In this document: piece by piece, positions 1 through 8,360 of the stretch
Position numbering within the stretch: the first letter of the stretch is position 1
How the letters are laid out: each line of letters starts with the position of its first letter
NCBI GenBank assembly: GCA_020845495.1
Contig: JADLFM010000128.1
Coordinates: forward strand, 186,001-250,000
Reading direction: 5' to 3'
Length of the DNA stretch: 64,000 nt
From: Chloroflexota bacterium
Lineage (GTDB): Bacteria > Chloroflexota > UBA6077 > JACCZL01
Program-made: the position numbers and the translations under genes
Notes under the pieces: generated by a model
Told to the model about the DNA's origin: nothing
Seen by the model: the letters and a program-made list of their open reading frames with translations, nothing else
The model's database searches: none

Positions 1-379
1 TCTGGTCCGCGCTGTCCAGGCCGTTGTTCCAGAGCAGCGCCGCGACGTCCGTCCCGAAGCGCGCCGCGATCTCGTCGGCGGTCTCGCCGGGTCGGACCTC
101 GTACTCGAAGGTCTGGGCGGGGGTCCGTCGACCGAACAGGCGTGCCAGCCGAGGCCGTGGGTCGACGACCTGGGCGAGGCGAGAATCCATGGCGGGAACG
201 TCAGCGGGGTCAGTCCAGTCAGCGGCGTACGCCTGCTGGATGCCAAGGCCGTTGACAGCCTCGTGCGTGAAGGTCAGCACCTGGTCCTGGTGCCACAGAC
301 TGGTGGTGGTCAGGAGGAGGGCGCTGGTAGCGAGGGCCACGGAGATCTTGGAGGTCGGCCGGCCGACTGGGACGGCCAT
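1..379 (-). CDS. LysM-domain protein, partial (C-terminus beyond window edge)
   Basis: Seen on the minus strand: an open frame from ATG at 379 running off the left edge (126 residues visible). Residues about 10-28 form a hydrophobic signal or anchor segment, followed by an Ala/Asp/Pro-rich stretch. From about residue 92 there is a typical LysM motif (EYEVRPGETADEIAARFG, then LLWNNGL). LysM domains bind N-acetylglucosamine-containing polymers such as peptidoglycan, so an exported wall-associated protein is inferred, perhaps with a peptidase domain outside the window. No clear Shine-Dalgarno precedes the ATG, so the start is uncertain. The other window edge also cuts a LysM protein on the same strand. 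Confidence 0.75.
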   Translation of the reverse strand, partial: MAVPVGRPTSKISVALATSALLLTTTSLWHQDQVLTFTHEAVNGLGIQQAYAADWTDPADVPAMDSRLAQVVDPRPRLARLFGRRTPAQTFEYEVRPGETADEIAARFGTDVAALLWNNGLDSADQ

Positions 380-630
380 CTGACGATCGGCGCGGCGGGG
401 GGTGCTTTCGGTGAGCAGTGCGGGGGCGAGACGCAATCGAAACGCTGGCGACGTGCGGAGCAAACTCAGCACGATAAACGGGGCCTCCCAGGCAGGGTAA
501 CGAAGCGTTCTAGGAACGCAGGACACAGGGAGCGGGTGACTATACTAAAAAAACCGAGCGGAAATCGAAACACGTCTGTGATACGCAACGTGCGCAAAAC
601 GAGCAGTTCTGAGCGTTCCGGGAGGATCAG

Positions 631-837
631 ATGCCGACGATCGTGACCCGGATTCCGAAACGGCAGGAGATCCCGCTCGCGGGTCGACGGCAGGTTGGCG
701 ACGCCCTACGCGAGCTCGGCATCACGCCTGAGACGGTGATCGTCATCAAGGGCAACCGCCTCTTGACGCGCGACGTCTGGCTCGAAGAGGACGACGTCGT
801 CGAGGTGCGGCCGGTCATCTCCGGGGGAGGAGCCTAG
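631..837 (+). CDS. MoaD/ThiS-like ubiquitin-fold sulfur carrier (TtuB-type)
   Basis: 68 residues with the size and beta-grasp pattern of ThiS/MoaD/TtuB carriers: a short charged N-terminus, ALRELGI, VIVIKGNRLL and a hydrophobic strand VVEVRPVISGG. GGAGG at 621-625 lies 5 nt before the ATG. Such carriers are activated as C-terminal thiocarboxylates on Gly-Gly and donate sulfur. The stop codon abuts the ATG of ttuA, which makes a role in tRNA 2-thiouridine formation more likely than molybdopterin or thiamin. The tail reads SGGGA rather than ending in GG, so an extra Ala would have to be removed before adenylation, or the tail tolerates it. The ribosome-binding site of ttuA is embedded in the codons for this tail. 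Confidence 0.8.
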   Translation: MPTIVTRIPKRQEIPLAGRRQVGDALRELGITPETVIVIKGNRLLTRDVWLEEDDVVEVRPVISGGGA

Positions 838-1872
838 ATGAAGTGCACCCGCTGCCGAGGCGAGGCGTGGGTCGAGGTGCGCCGTCACAACGCCGCCTAC
901 TGCGACGGCTGCTTCGTCCGCTACTTCCACGATCAGGTGGCGCGGGCGATTCGCGGCCACCAGATGTTCGGGCACTCGCAACGGGTGCTCGTGGCGGTGA
1001 GCGGCGGCAAGGACAGCCTGGCTCTCTGGGACGCCCTGATCGAGCTTGGCTACCAGGCCGATGGACTGTATGTGGACCTGGGCATCGGCGAGTATTCGGG
1101 CACGTCGAAGACGCTGACTCAGCAGTTCGCGGCGGCGCGTAACCAGACGCTCCACATCGTCGACCTGGATCAGCGCTACGGCGTTACGATTCCGCTGATC
1201 GCCGACCAGACCCGGCGGGCGCCCTGCTCCGGCTGTGGATTGGCGAAACGTTACCTGTTCAATCGGTACGCGGCCGAGCACGGTTACGACGTGCTGGCGA
1301 CCGGTCATAATCTCGACGACGAAGCAGCGACGCTGCTCGGGAACCTGATGACCTGGCAGACGTCCTATCTGGCACGCCAGCATCCGGTGCTGGAGGCCGA
1401 AGAGGCCGGGCTGGTGCGCAAGGTGAAGCCGCTTTACCGCCTCACCGAGCATGACACGGCGTCGTACGCCGTCATTCGTGGCCTGGAGTACGTCGTCGAG
1501 GAGTGCCCGAACGCGGTCGGGGCGCGCTCGATTGCCTTCAAGGAGGCGCTCAACCTGCTGGAGCAGCGGTCGCCGGGCGCGAAGCAGACGTTCCTGCTCG
1601 GCTTTCTGGAGAAGGGGCGGGAAGCGTTCTCGGCCGACGACCCGCACCAACTACGGCCGTGCAGCGAGTGCGGGCAGCCGACGACGACCGAGCGCTGCGC
1701 CTTCTGCCGGCTGATCTCCGAGACCCACCAGCCGAGCCGCCCGCGTCGTGGCCGCCGGCCCCGCAAGGCACGCCGGCCTGCTGACGCCCCGGCCTCAGCG
1801 CCAGACGCCGTAGCAACCATAGGTGCAGAAGCTGAGGAGCCAGCGCCCTCTAAAGCCGCCCCAACCACCTGA
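838..1872 (+). CDS. ttuA: tRNA-5-methyluridine(54) 2-sulfurtransferase TtuA
   Basis: 344 residues. The TtuA/TtcA layout is visible: an N-terminal zinc ribbon (C3, C6, C22, C25), the ATP-pyrophosphatase PP-loop SGGKDS at 55-60, the [4Fe-4S]/active-site pair C130-x2-C133 with a further Cys at 223, the TGHNLDDEA motif, and a C-terminal zinc ribbon (C275, C278, C287, C290). TtuA adenylates U54 of tRNA and replaces its O2 with sulfur delivered by the carrier TtuB, a modification that stabilises the T-loop at high temperature. A carrier of that class lies immediately upstream with no gap. The C-terminal 45 residues are Arg/Ala/Pro-rich and probably disordered. TtcA is the alternative, but the two zinc ribbons and the carrier neighbour favour TtuA. 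Confidence 0.88.
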   Translation: MKCTRCRGEAWVEVRRHNAAYCDGCFVRYFHDQVARAIRGHQMFGHSQRVLVAVSGGKDSLALWDALIELGYQADGLYVDLGIGEYSGTSKTLTQQFAAARNQTLHIVDLDQRYGVTIPLIADQTRRAPCSGCGLAKRYLFNRYAAEHGYDVLATGHNLDDEAATLLGNLMTWQTSYLARQHPVLEAEEAGLVRKVKPLYRLTEHDTASYAVIRGLEYVVEECPNAVGARSIAFKEALNLLEQRSPGAKQTFLLGFLEKGREAFSADDPHQLRPCSECGQPTTTERCAFCRLISETHQPSRPRRGRRPRKARRPADAPASAPDAVATIGAEAEEPAPSKAAPTT

Positions 1873-2063
1873 TCCGAAGCCGTCCCAACGACCTGAATCG
1901 TCAGGTGCGCGGTTATGCGGACGCCGCCCCAAAGAGTACACCTGGCAGGGGTGCGGCTGCGGCGATGTCCTTGCGTTAGCCGCCCGGAGCGGCTCGCTCG
2001 CGCGTGTCGGTAGGGAGTGGTCGGGCGCCAAGCATGACTAGCGGGCGCCCAGCATATGCTCGG

Positions 2064-2294
2064 TCAGCCGTCTTTTGGCTTGTACGGGTCGAAGGCCAGG
2101 AACGGCTTGCCCTGGTACATCGAGGCCTGGATCGTGAGTGTCTGGCCGTTCGTGAAGCGGACGCGCCAGTGCGTCAGGTCGGACGTCGCCGACGCGACTT
2201 GCGCGCCTCCGAGCCAACTCCAATCGACCGTGCAGCCGCTGTCCTCGTTCGTGTCAGTCTCATCGACGTGCGTCAGGTCGTCGTGCGCCGCCAT
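2064..2294 (-). CDS. Small conserved-looking hypothetical protein
   Basis: 76 residues with an acidic N-terminus followed by a compact, beta-rich-looking domain (VRFTNGQTLTIQ, then GKPFLAFDPYKPKDG). The start is well supported: GGAGGTG lies just upstream of the ATG on the minus strand. There is no membrane segment or signal peptide and I do not recognise the family. It stands alone between ttuA (opposite strand) and an MFS gene on the same strand about 190 bp downstream of it. Confidence 0.6.
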   Translation of the reverse strand: MAAHDDLTHVDETDTNEDSGCTVDWSWLGGAQVASATSDLTHWRVRFTNGQTLTIQASMYQGKPFLAFDPYKPKDG

Positions 2295-2486
2295 GCTCCA
2301 CCTCCGAGGCGCCGGGACAGCGCCTGATACGGCTCCTGGAAATAGTCACGAGTCGTGGATTCATCGTACTGATCGTCGCCGGCAACATGCTTGCCATGTC
2401 AAGGTTGGGACTGGCCGTAGGAGTCGGGATCACACCTCGGGCATGAGAAGCCTGGAGCCATGATGGCGGGGTCGGGGGGCCGGATC

Positions 2487-3734
2487 TCAGGTTTCGGCAC
2501 CAGGAGGTGCAGCCGAGTGCGCGAGGGCTGAGGCATCGCGTTGGGCGCCGACCCGGAGGGCCAGGGCCAGTCCCACCAGGATCGCGCTGACCGCTCCCAT
2601 GCCTACCGCTGCGCGCGGCGACACGCTATCGCTTACCAGCCCGACGATGAGGCCGCCCAGCGGGGTGGTGCCCATCGACCCGAGCGTGTAGAGGCTCATC
2701 ATCCGCCCGACCATCTCACGCGGCGCCTGACGCTGGGCCAGCGATTGGGCGGTTGCGGTGTACGCGACGACCGCCGCGCCAAAGAACGGCATGCTGAGGA
2801 TGAATGCTGTCGGGGTAGGCGCAAGGGCCACCAGGACCAGCGTGACGCCGAACGCGGCACAGGCAAGGCCAACTATCCGCATCGTGGGTACGTGGAGCCA
2901 GCGTGCCAGGACAATCCCCATGAGCACCGCCGCCACGGCGTTGACACTCTCGGCGATGCCGAACAACTCCGGTTGCTGGAACGTCAGCGTAGATAACGTG
3001 GCGAAAAACGTCGGGAAGTTGAAGGCGAACAGCCCGACGATGACGTTGCCCAGCAGGATCGGCCCGAGGGTCGGCGACTTCCAGGCGTACCGTACGGCTT
3101 CCATGAGCCGGCCGCCTCCAACCGCCCGATGCTCGCGGGGGAACATCGCATCGTCGCGCAGCGCCAGGAGTGCGGCGATGACCAGGAAGAACGAGGCTGC
3201 ATTGACGGCGAAGACCAGCCCGGCGCCGCGCCAGGCGTACAAGACGCCGGCCAGCGCCGGGCCGCCCAACCGCCCGAACGCCTGCACCGAGCTTGCCAGA
3301 CTGACGGCGCGATGAAGGTTGCTGCGTGGGACCAACTCGCCGAGGAACGCCTGCACGGCTGGGCGGTCGAAGACCTGCACACAGCCGCCCATGAACGCGA
3401 GACCGATCACCCAGGGTATGGCGATCTGGCCAGTCAGGGCCAGCACCGCCAGACTTGCGGCCTGAAGTACCCCGACCAGCGCCGTGACCAGCAGCAGTCG
3501 GCGCAGCGGCACCCGATCCAGGAGCGGGCCGGCCCAGGGGCTGAGCAGCAGTTGCGGGATCGCCTGCACGCTCATGGTCGCGCCGAGCGCCAGGGCGCTG
3601 TCACTCAGGTCCAGCACTAGCAGCGAGAGCGCGACGACCTGCGAGAAGCTGCCGATATTCGAGAGCGCCTGCCCGGCCAGGTAGATGCTCAGGTTGCGAT
3701 AGGCGGCCGACGTGCGCGGCCCATCACTCTCCAT
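2487..3734 (-). CDS. MFS transporter (MFS_3/EntS-type)
   Basis: 415 residues with about 12 predicted membrane segments. The N-terminus (YRNLSIYLAGQALSNIGSF), the short loop LLDRVPLRRLL between helices 2 and 3, and the segment FDRPAVQAFLGELVPRSNL are typical of the MFS_3 family of drug and siderophore exporters, where the loop after the fourth helix often reads D-x-P-A-R/V-Q. Proton-driven export of a small molecule is inferred; the substrate cannot be read from sequence. GGAG lies 5 nt before the ATG. The gene is monocistronic with an opposite-strand neighbour upstream. Confidence 0.85.
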   Translation of the reverse strand: MESDGPRTSAAYRNLSIYLAGQALSNIGSFSQVVALSLLVLDLSDSALALGATMSVQAIPQLLLSPWAGPLLDRVPLRRLLLVTALVGVLQAASLAVLALTGQIAIPWVIGLAFMGGCVQVFDRPAVQAFLGELVPRSNLHRAVSLASSVQAFGRLGGPALAGVLYAWRGAGLVFAVNAASFFLVIAALLALRDDAMFPREHRAVGGGRLMEAVRYAWKSPTLGPILLGNVIVGLFAFNFPTFFATLSTLTFQQPELFGIAESVNAVAAVLMGIVLARWLHVPTMRIVGLACAAFGVTLVLVALAPTPTAFILSMPFFGAAVVAYTATAQSLAQRQAPREMVGRMMSLYTLGSMGTTPLGGLIVGLVSDSVSPRAAVGMGAVSAILVGLALALRVGAQRDASALAHSAAPPGAET

Positions 3735-4340
3735 CCCTGCTCCAGCTCCGCCTTACGACGATGCAACGCGACCTGTACCGCGCGGGGTCACCTGGCTCGG
3801 TCACGTGGCCCGTCCACCTAACTCTGACGGCGCCTCCGCCGCGGCGAATCCACCCGCTGCTATGTTCTACCGGATGGCCTGCCTGCCCCTGGCATCTGTC
3901 TCGGGCCTTCAGCGGCCTGCCCGCCCACCGGCACGCTCGGCAGTGCGGCCAGGCCCGTCCATCGGCTGGACAACGGAGTGGCGCAGCGGTGGCCGAAGCG
4001 CAGGACAGTATGCCAGCGATGCCGCGGCTCGCGAAGGTCAAGGAGCGGCCGTGCGCGCCCATCAGCGCTCTGCCATCTCCGGGCCTTCTCTGGGCTGAAA
4101 GGGGGTGAGGGCCCCCCCAGGAGGTCAAGGGGTGGGCGACAGGTGCAGAACAGCAGGGGCCGCCCGAGCACGTTGAAGCCTTGGCGCGCAGAGCGGGCGC
4201 GGCTACACTGCCGGACGTTAGCCGACTGCGTGCAGAAGCAGGCCATCGACGGCATGCGAGGTACTCCCGCCGCGCATGCCCGACGATCCATGCTCGCCAA
4301 CCGCACCCTGCATGCTGAGTCGGCTGCCGAGGAGGTGACC
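3735..4340. other. Non-coding gap upstream of the esterase operon
   Basis: About 600 bp. Open frames on both strands have no domain-like composition and no ribosome-binding sites. A G-run/C-run inverted repeat lies near 4099-4120, and a good sigma70-type promoter lies at 4181-4209. Nothing else is recognised. Confidence 0.5.
4181..4209 (+). promoter_or_regulatory. Candidate sigma70 promoter of the esterase pair
   Basis: TTGGCG at 4181-4186, a 17-bp spacer and TACACT at 4204-4209. It lies about 130 bp upstream of the GTG start at 4341 and points into that operon. Confidence 0.45.
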
Positions 4341-5315
4341 GTGTCGCGACCGCGAGGCTCACCCGAGACGTTCGAGACGTCCGTCGTCCGCCCGTCAGAC
4401 TTCGATGCGTTCTGGGGTGACGTCATGGCGACGGCTGCCGCTATCCCCCTGAACCCGACGCTGGAGCACGTGCCGCACCGTTCGACCGAACAGGTCGACG
4501 TGTTCGAGATCGGCTACGACAGCCTCGATGGCGTCCGGGTTGCCGGCTGGTACTGCCGTCCGACCGAGCGCTACCTGCCGCCGCCATACCCGGCTTTACT
4601 GATCGTGCCTGGCTACATCGCTGAACCGACGCTGCCAAAGTCCTGGGCGAAACTTGGCTACGCTACCATCGGCGTCGCGCCGCGTGGCAAGCTCCGTTCG
4701 AACCGCCAGTTCAACCCTGGCTATCCCGGCCTGTTGGTACACAACGTCGTCGATCGCAACACCTACGGCTACCGTGGGTTCTACGTCGATGCCTGCCGCG
4801 CCGTCGACTTCGCACAGTCCCGCCCGGAGATCGATGGCAACCGGATCGGCGTTCACGGCTCGAGTCAAGGCGGCGCGCTCACGATCGTGGTCTCGGCACT
4901 GCGGCCGGACGCCATCACTTGCGCAGCCGCCGGCGCGCCCTACCTGTGCGCGATGATGGACGCCGCCGCGCTGACGCATACCTACCCCTATGAGGAGATC
5001 AACGACTACCTGCGGCTCCACCCCGAGCGTGAGCCGCTCGTGCGTGCGACTCTCGACTACTACGACGGCGTGAACATGGCGCCGAAGATCGCGTGCCCTA
5101 CGCTGGTGTACATCGGGCTGAACGACGACGTCTGCCCGCCGGAGACCGGGTACGCGCTGATGGACGCGCTGATCTGCCCGAAGCAACTGCACGCCTATCC
5201 CAACTGTGCTCACGACGCCGGCCGCCACTGGGAGACCCCAAAGGTCGCCGCGTTCCTCGCCGAGCACCTGTCGCCCGCCGTGACCGGCGGCCGGGCCGAG
5301 CCGACGGTCGGCTGA
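4341..5315 (+). CDS. Acetyl-xylan esterase / cephalosporin-C deacetylase-type hydrolase
   Basis: 324 residues. GTG at 4341 was chosen because GGAGGTG (4331-4337) sits at the right distance; the frame is open further upstream but without a signal. An AXE1-type alpha/beta hydrolase is indicated by DFDAFWGDV near the N-terminus, the nucleophile elbow HGSSQGG, the acid in NDDVCPPETGY and the histidine in NCAHDAGRHWE, so a complete Ser-Asp-His triad is visible. Family members deacetylate small or oligomeric sugars. No signal peptide is present, so it is probably cytosolic and acts on imported acetylated sugars or other esters. A paralogue without the serine follows after 10 nt, clearly in the same operon. 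Confidence 0.82.
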   Translation: MSRPRGSPETFETSVVRPSDFDAFWGDVMATAAAIPLNPTLEHVPHRSTEQVDVFEIGYDSLDGVRVAGWYCRPTERYLPPPYPALLIVPGYIAEPTLPKSWAKLGYATIGVAPRGKLRSNRQFNPGYPGLLVHNVVDRNTYGYRGFYVDACRAVDFAQSRPEIDGNRIGVHGSSQGGALTIVVSALRPDAITCAAAGAPYLCAMMDAAALTHTYPYEEINDYLRLHPEREPLVRATLDYYDGVNMAPKIACPTLVYIGLNDDVCPPETGYALMDALICPKQLHAYPNCAHDAGRHWETPKVAAFLAEHLSPAVTGGRAEPTVG

Positions 5316-5325
5316 GGGAGACTCG

Positions 5326-6246
5326 ATGAGCGACGCCACACCCCGCCAGCCCGGCTCCGCGCCTCGCCCGGCTGACTTCGACGCCTACTGGCAGACCGTC
5401 GACGATGACCTCGCACGCCTGCCTGCCGCCCTGGACCTGGAACCGTTGCCGCTCCGCTCGAACGAGCACTGCACCGTCTACACCGTCAAGATCACGAGCG
5501 TCGGGCCGTACCGCATCTTCGGCTATTACTCCGTGCCGAAGGGCACAGGGCCGTTCCCCGGCCTGCTGCTCACCCCCCGTTACGGGAGCGTCAATCACGT
5601 CCCGGACTATAACGACCGCCGGCGCTACGCCGTCCTCCAGATCATGCATCGCGGCCAACGCCTAGCCGACGAGCCGTTCGCGGCAGCGTATCCCGGCGTG
5701 CTGACCCACGGCATCTCCGATCCGTCGAGCTACGTCTACCGTGGCATCGTCGCCGACTGCCTCCGAGCAGCCGAGCTCCTGACAGCGCGACCGGAGGTCG
5801 ACCAGACCCGCGTCGCCGTCTCTGGCGACGATCTGGCGATCCTGACGGCAGCCCGTCGGCCGCGCTTCACGGCGGCGCTGGTCAACGGCTACTCGCTCTA
5901 TCGGCTCGCCGAAGCGCGCCAGCGCACCGACGCGTACCCCGTCGAGGAGGTGAACGACGCGCTGCGTGCCCATCCCGACGCCGCCGAGGCCGTCGCGCGG
6001 ACGCTCGCCTACTTCTCGGCCGAGTATCACGCGCCGAGCGTCACGGCCCGCACCCTGCTGGCGGTTGGAGATGGCGCGCTCGGCAACGCGGACTGGCTCG
6101 CACCGCTGACCGATGCGCTCGGCGGCCCTGTCGAGCACTACCCGCTGACCCACGAAGGCCGCATCGACGCCGACGCTCTCGACGCCTGGCTCGCGCGCCA
6201 GCTTGGGACCGAGCCGATGTCGGCCTTCCGCTGGGTACTGGTCTGA
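5326..6246 (+). CDS. AXE1-like alpha/beta hydrolase paralogue, probable pseudoenzyme
   Basis: 306 residues, co-linear with the preceding esterase (DFDAYWQTVDDD matches DFDAFWGDV; the VYRG and EVND segments are also shared). Where the neighbour has HGSSQGG this protein has SGDDLA, so the nucleophile serine is replaced by Asp and the elbow glycines are lost. The acid region (NDDVCPP in the neighbour) is also not conserved, while a histidine (YPLTHEG) remains. The rest of the fold is intact and the frame is open, so this looks like a maintained non-catalytic subunit rather than decay. A GGGAG ribosome-binding site precedes the ATG and the genes are 10 nt apart. It may form a heteromer with the active esterase, since AXE1 enzymes are commonly oligomeric. 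Confidence 0.72.
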   Translation: MSDATPRQPGSAPRPADFDAYWQTVDDDLARLPAALDLEPLPLRSNEHCTVYTVKITSVGPYRIFGYYSVPKGTGPFPGLLLTPRYGSVNHVPDYNDRRRYAVLQIMHRGQRLADEPFAAAYPGVLTHGISDPSSYVYRGIVADCLRAAELLTARPEVDQTRVAVSGDDLAILTAARRPRFTAALVNGYSLYRLAEARQRTDAYPVEEVNDALRAHPDAAEAVARTLAYFSAEYHAPSVTARTLLAVGDGALGNADWLAPLTDALGGPVEHYPLTHEGRIDADALDAWLARQLGTEPMSAFRWVLV

Positions 6247-6397
6247 CCGGTGGGCGCCGGTCTGACTGAGCCTGTGTCGGTGCCAATCTGAACCTCTGAA
6301 CGCGGGCGGCCTGGGCGCCGTCCGCGTCTCGTGTGGGCCGTGCTTCTTCGTGCCCTGGCGTACAATCGGCAGGAGCCACCGCCGGGGGGACGACGCC

Positions 6398-7648
6398 ATG
6401 CCGCCGACCGAGCCGCCACGCGAGCCGCCTGAGGATGCCGCGCTGTCTGCCGATGCCGACCCGCCACGCGCCCTCGATGGGCTCCGGGTGCTCGACTTCG
6501 CGACGTTCGTCGCAGGGCCGTTCTGCGCGGGGCTGCTGGCTGAGTTTGGCGCGGACGTGGTCAAGGTCGAGCAGCCGGGCGTGGGCGACACAATGCGCGA
6601 CCTCGGCCACAAGGTGCACGGGCGGGCGTTGTTCTGGGCGCTAGAGGCACGCGGGCGGCGCTCGATCACGCTGAACCTGCGCGAGCCGGAGGGCCAGGAG
6701 CTCGCACTTCGGCTGATCGAGCGGGCTGATATCGTCGTCGAGAACTTTCGCCCTGGCACCCTCGAGCGGTGGGGCCTTGGCTACGACCGGCTGCGCGAGG
6801 TCAACCCCCGGGTCATCCTGGTGCGCGTCTCGGCCTACGGGCAGACCGGTCCATACGCCAGCCGCCCTGGCTTCGGGCGCGTGGCCCAGGCGTTCGGAGG
6901 ACTCACCTACCTGGCTGGCTATCCAGACCGGCCCCCGGTCCTGCCCGGCTCGGCCACGCTTGCCGACTACGCCGCCGGATTATTCGCATCGACGGCGGCG
7001 CTCGCGGCGAAGCAGTACCGCGACCGGACTGGCCAGGGGCAGGTCGTCGACGTTTCGCTCTACGAGTCGATCTTCCGGCTCTGTGACGTCATGGCCCTGG
7101 AGTACGACGCGCTCGGGATCGTGCGCGAGCGAAAGGGGTCGGACGCCCACGCCACCCCGCATAACCATTATCCAACCGGCGATGGCAAGTGGATCGCCAT
7201 CGCCTGCACCAACGACCGCATCTTTCAGCGATTGAACGAGACGATGGGAGACGCCGGCTTCGGCAGTGATCCGGCCTTCGCGACCCTGGAGCGGCGCGTC
7301 GAGCGTCGGCGTGAGGTGGACGAGCGCGTTGCGGCGTGGACCGTGCAGCACGATCTGGCCCGGCTTCGGGCTATCCTGGACGCGGCTGAGGTGCCGAATG
7401 GCCCGATCGCTAGCATCGCCGACATCGTCGCCGAGCCGCACGTCCAGGCGCGCGGCACGCTGACTGAGGTCGACGACCCCGTCATCGGGCAGGTCATGAT
7501 GCCGGCGCCGGTCGCGCGCCTGTCGGCCACGCCGGCCCGCGTTCAGCGCCCCGCACCCGAGATCGGCGAACACAACGCCGACGTGTATGGCGAGCTTGGC
7601 CTGTCGCTCGCCGACCTGGAGCGCCTGCGCGCGGACGGCGTCATCTGA
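6398..7648 (+). CDS. Family III acyl-CoA transferase (CaiB/BaiF)
   Basis: 416 residues. Start at ATG 6398 after GGGGGGA; an upstream in-frame ATG at 6350 lacks a ribosome-binding site. Family III hallmarks: LDGLRVLDFATFVAGPFC, EFGADVVKVEQP, DIVVENFRPGTLERWGLGYD, VSAYGQTGPYASRPGF and GQGQVVDVSLYES, where the Asp is the expected catalytic acyl carrier. Such enzymes move CoA between carboxylic acids, for example carnitine, oxalate/formate, succinate or branched acids. The substrate cannot be assigned. A TACAAT -10-like box at 6361-6366 may start its transcript. The uracil-glycosylase gene begins 20 nt downstream. Confidence 0.88.
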   Translation: MPPTEPPREPPEDAALSADADPPRALDGLRVLDFATFVAGPFCAGLLAEFGADVVKVEQPGVGDTMRDLGHKVHGRALFWALEARGRRSITLNLREPEGQELALRLIERADIVVENFRPGTLERWGLGYDRLREVNPRVILVRVSAYGQTGPYASRPGFGRVAQAFGGLTYLAGYPDRPPVLPGSATLADYAAGLFASTAALAAKQYRDRTGQGQVVDVSLYESIFRLCDVMALEYDALGIVRERKGSDAHATPHNHYPTGDGKWIAIACTNDRIFQRLNETMGDAGFGSDPAFATLERRVERRREVDERVAAWTVQHDLARLRAILDAAEVPNGPIASIADIVAEPHVQARGTLTEVDDPVIGQVMMPAPVARLSATPARVQRPAPEIGEHNADVYGELGLSLADLERLRADGVI

Positions 7649-7668
7649 CGCGGGTGAGGCGGAATCAG

Positions 7669-8277
7669 ATGACGCAGCATGTCCCTCTTCCACACGCCTA
7701 CCCGTTCGAGACCCTGCCCGACTATCTCGCCCCAGACATGGAAGTGTTGCTCGTCGGAATCAATCCAGGGCTCTACTCGGTGCGCCAGGGCCACTACTTC
7801 GCGCGGAAGACGAGCCGCTTCTGGCCGGCCTTCTCACGCTCGCGGCTCAGCGAGGAGGCACGGGCCGGCCTCGGCCGAGGCGTGCTTGGGCCGGAGGACG
7901 ACGCCGCCCTGCTCCGGTACGGCATCGGGCTCACCGATGTGGTAAAGGTGCCGAGCGCCAACGCCAGCCAGGTGACGCCCGCCCTTTTCGCCGAATGGGC
8001 GCCGCGTCTGCTCGCCCGGATCGAAGAGGCCCGGCCGCTCGTAGTGGCGTTTCACGGCGTCACCGGCTATCGCGCCTTCGCCCGCTACGCGCTCGGCATC
8101 CAACGGCCGCAGGTCGCGCTCGGGCCGCAGGCCCAGCGGATCGGTCACTCGGCGGTGTTCGTCGTGCCGAACCCCAGCCCCGCCAACGCGCACGTGCGCC
8201 CGGCCGACCAGGTTGCCTGGTACGACCACCTCGCCGACTTCGTCGAGGCCGAGGAGTGCGAGGCCGCCGCCGACTGA
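7669..8277 (+). CDS. mug: G:T/U mismatch-specific DNA glycosylase (MUG/TDG family)
   Basis: 202 residues. The GINPGLYS motif carries the catalytic-site Asn of MUG, and the second motif NPSPANA corresponds to the minor-groove/leucine-wedge loop. The family excises uracil, ethenocytosine or thymine opposite G from double-stranded DNA, initiating base excision repair. The N-terminal motif FETLPDYLAPDMEVLLVGINPG is typical. ATG 7669 was chosen over GTG 7654 because GAGGCGG lies between them at a usable spacing. It probably shares a transcript with the CoA transferase 20 nt upstream, although no functional link is evident. Confidence 0.85.
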   Translation: MTQHVPLPHAYPFETLPDYLAPDMEVLLVGINPGLYSVRQGHYFARKTSRFWPAFSRSRLSEEARAGLGRGVLGPEDDAALLRYGIGLTDVVKVPSANASQVTPALFAEWAPRLLARIEEARPLVVAFHGVTGYRAFARYALGIQRPQVALGPQAQRIGHSAVFVVPNPSPANAHVRPADQVAWYDHLADFVEAEECEAAAD

Positions 8278-8360
8278 CGCCGGCCTCGCTCCGTCGCACG
8301 CGTGAGCCGTCAGTCACGCGGCCACGTCTCCTGGATCGATCCATAGCCTGGCCCCGGGTA

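Noticed and set aside
631..837. Reading the small carrier as MoaD for molybdopterin synthesis
   Set aside because: moaA lies 25 kb away with no moaE; direct abutment to ttuA makes tRNA thiolation the better fit.
706..1650. 314-codon minus-strand frame over the sulfur carrier and ttuA
   Set aside because: The plus strand carries PP-loop, zinc and carrier motifs with proper ribosome-binding sites; the minus frame has none.
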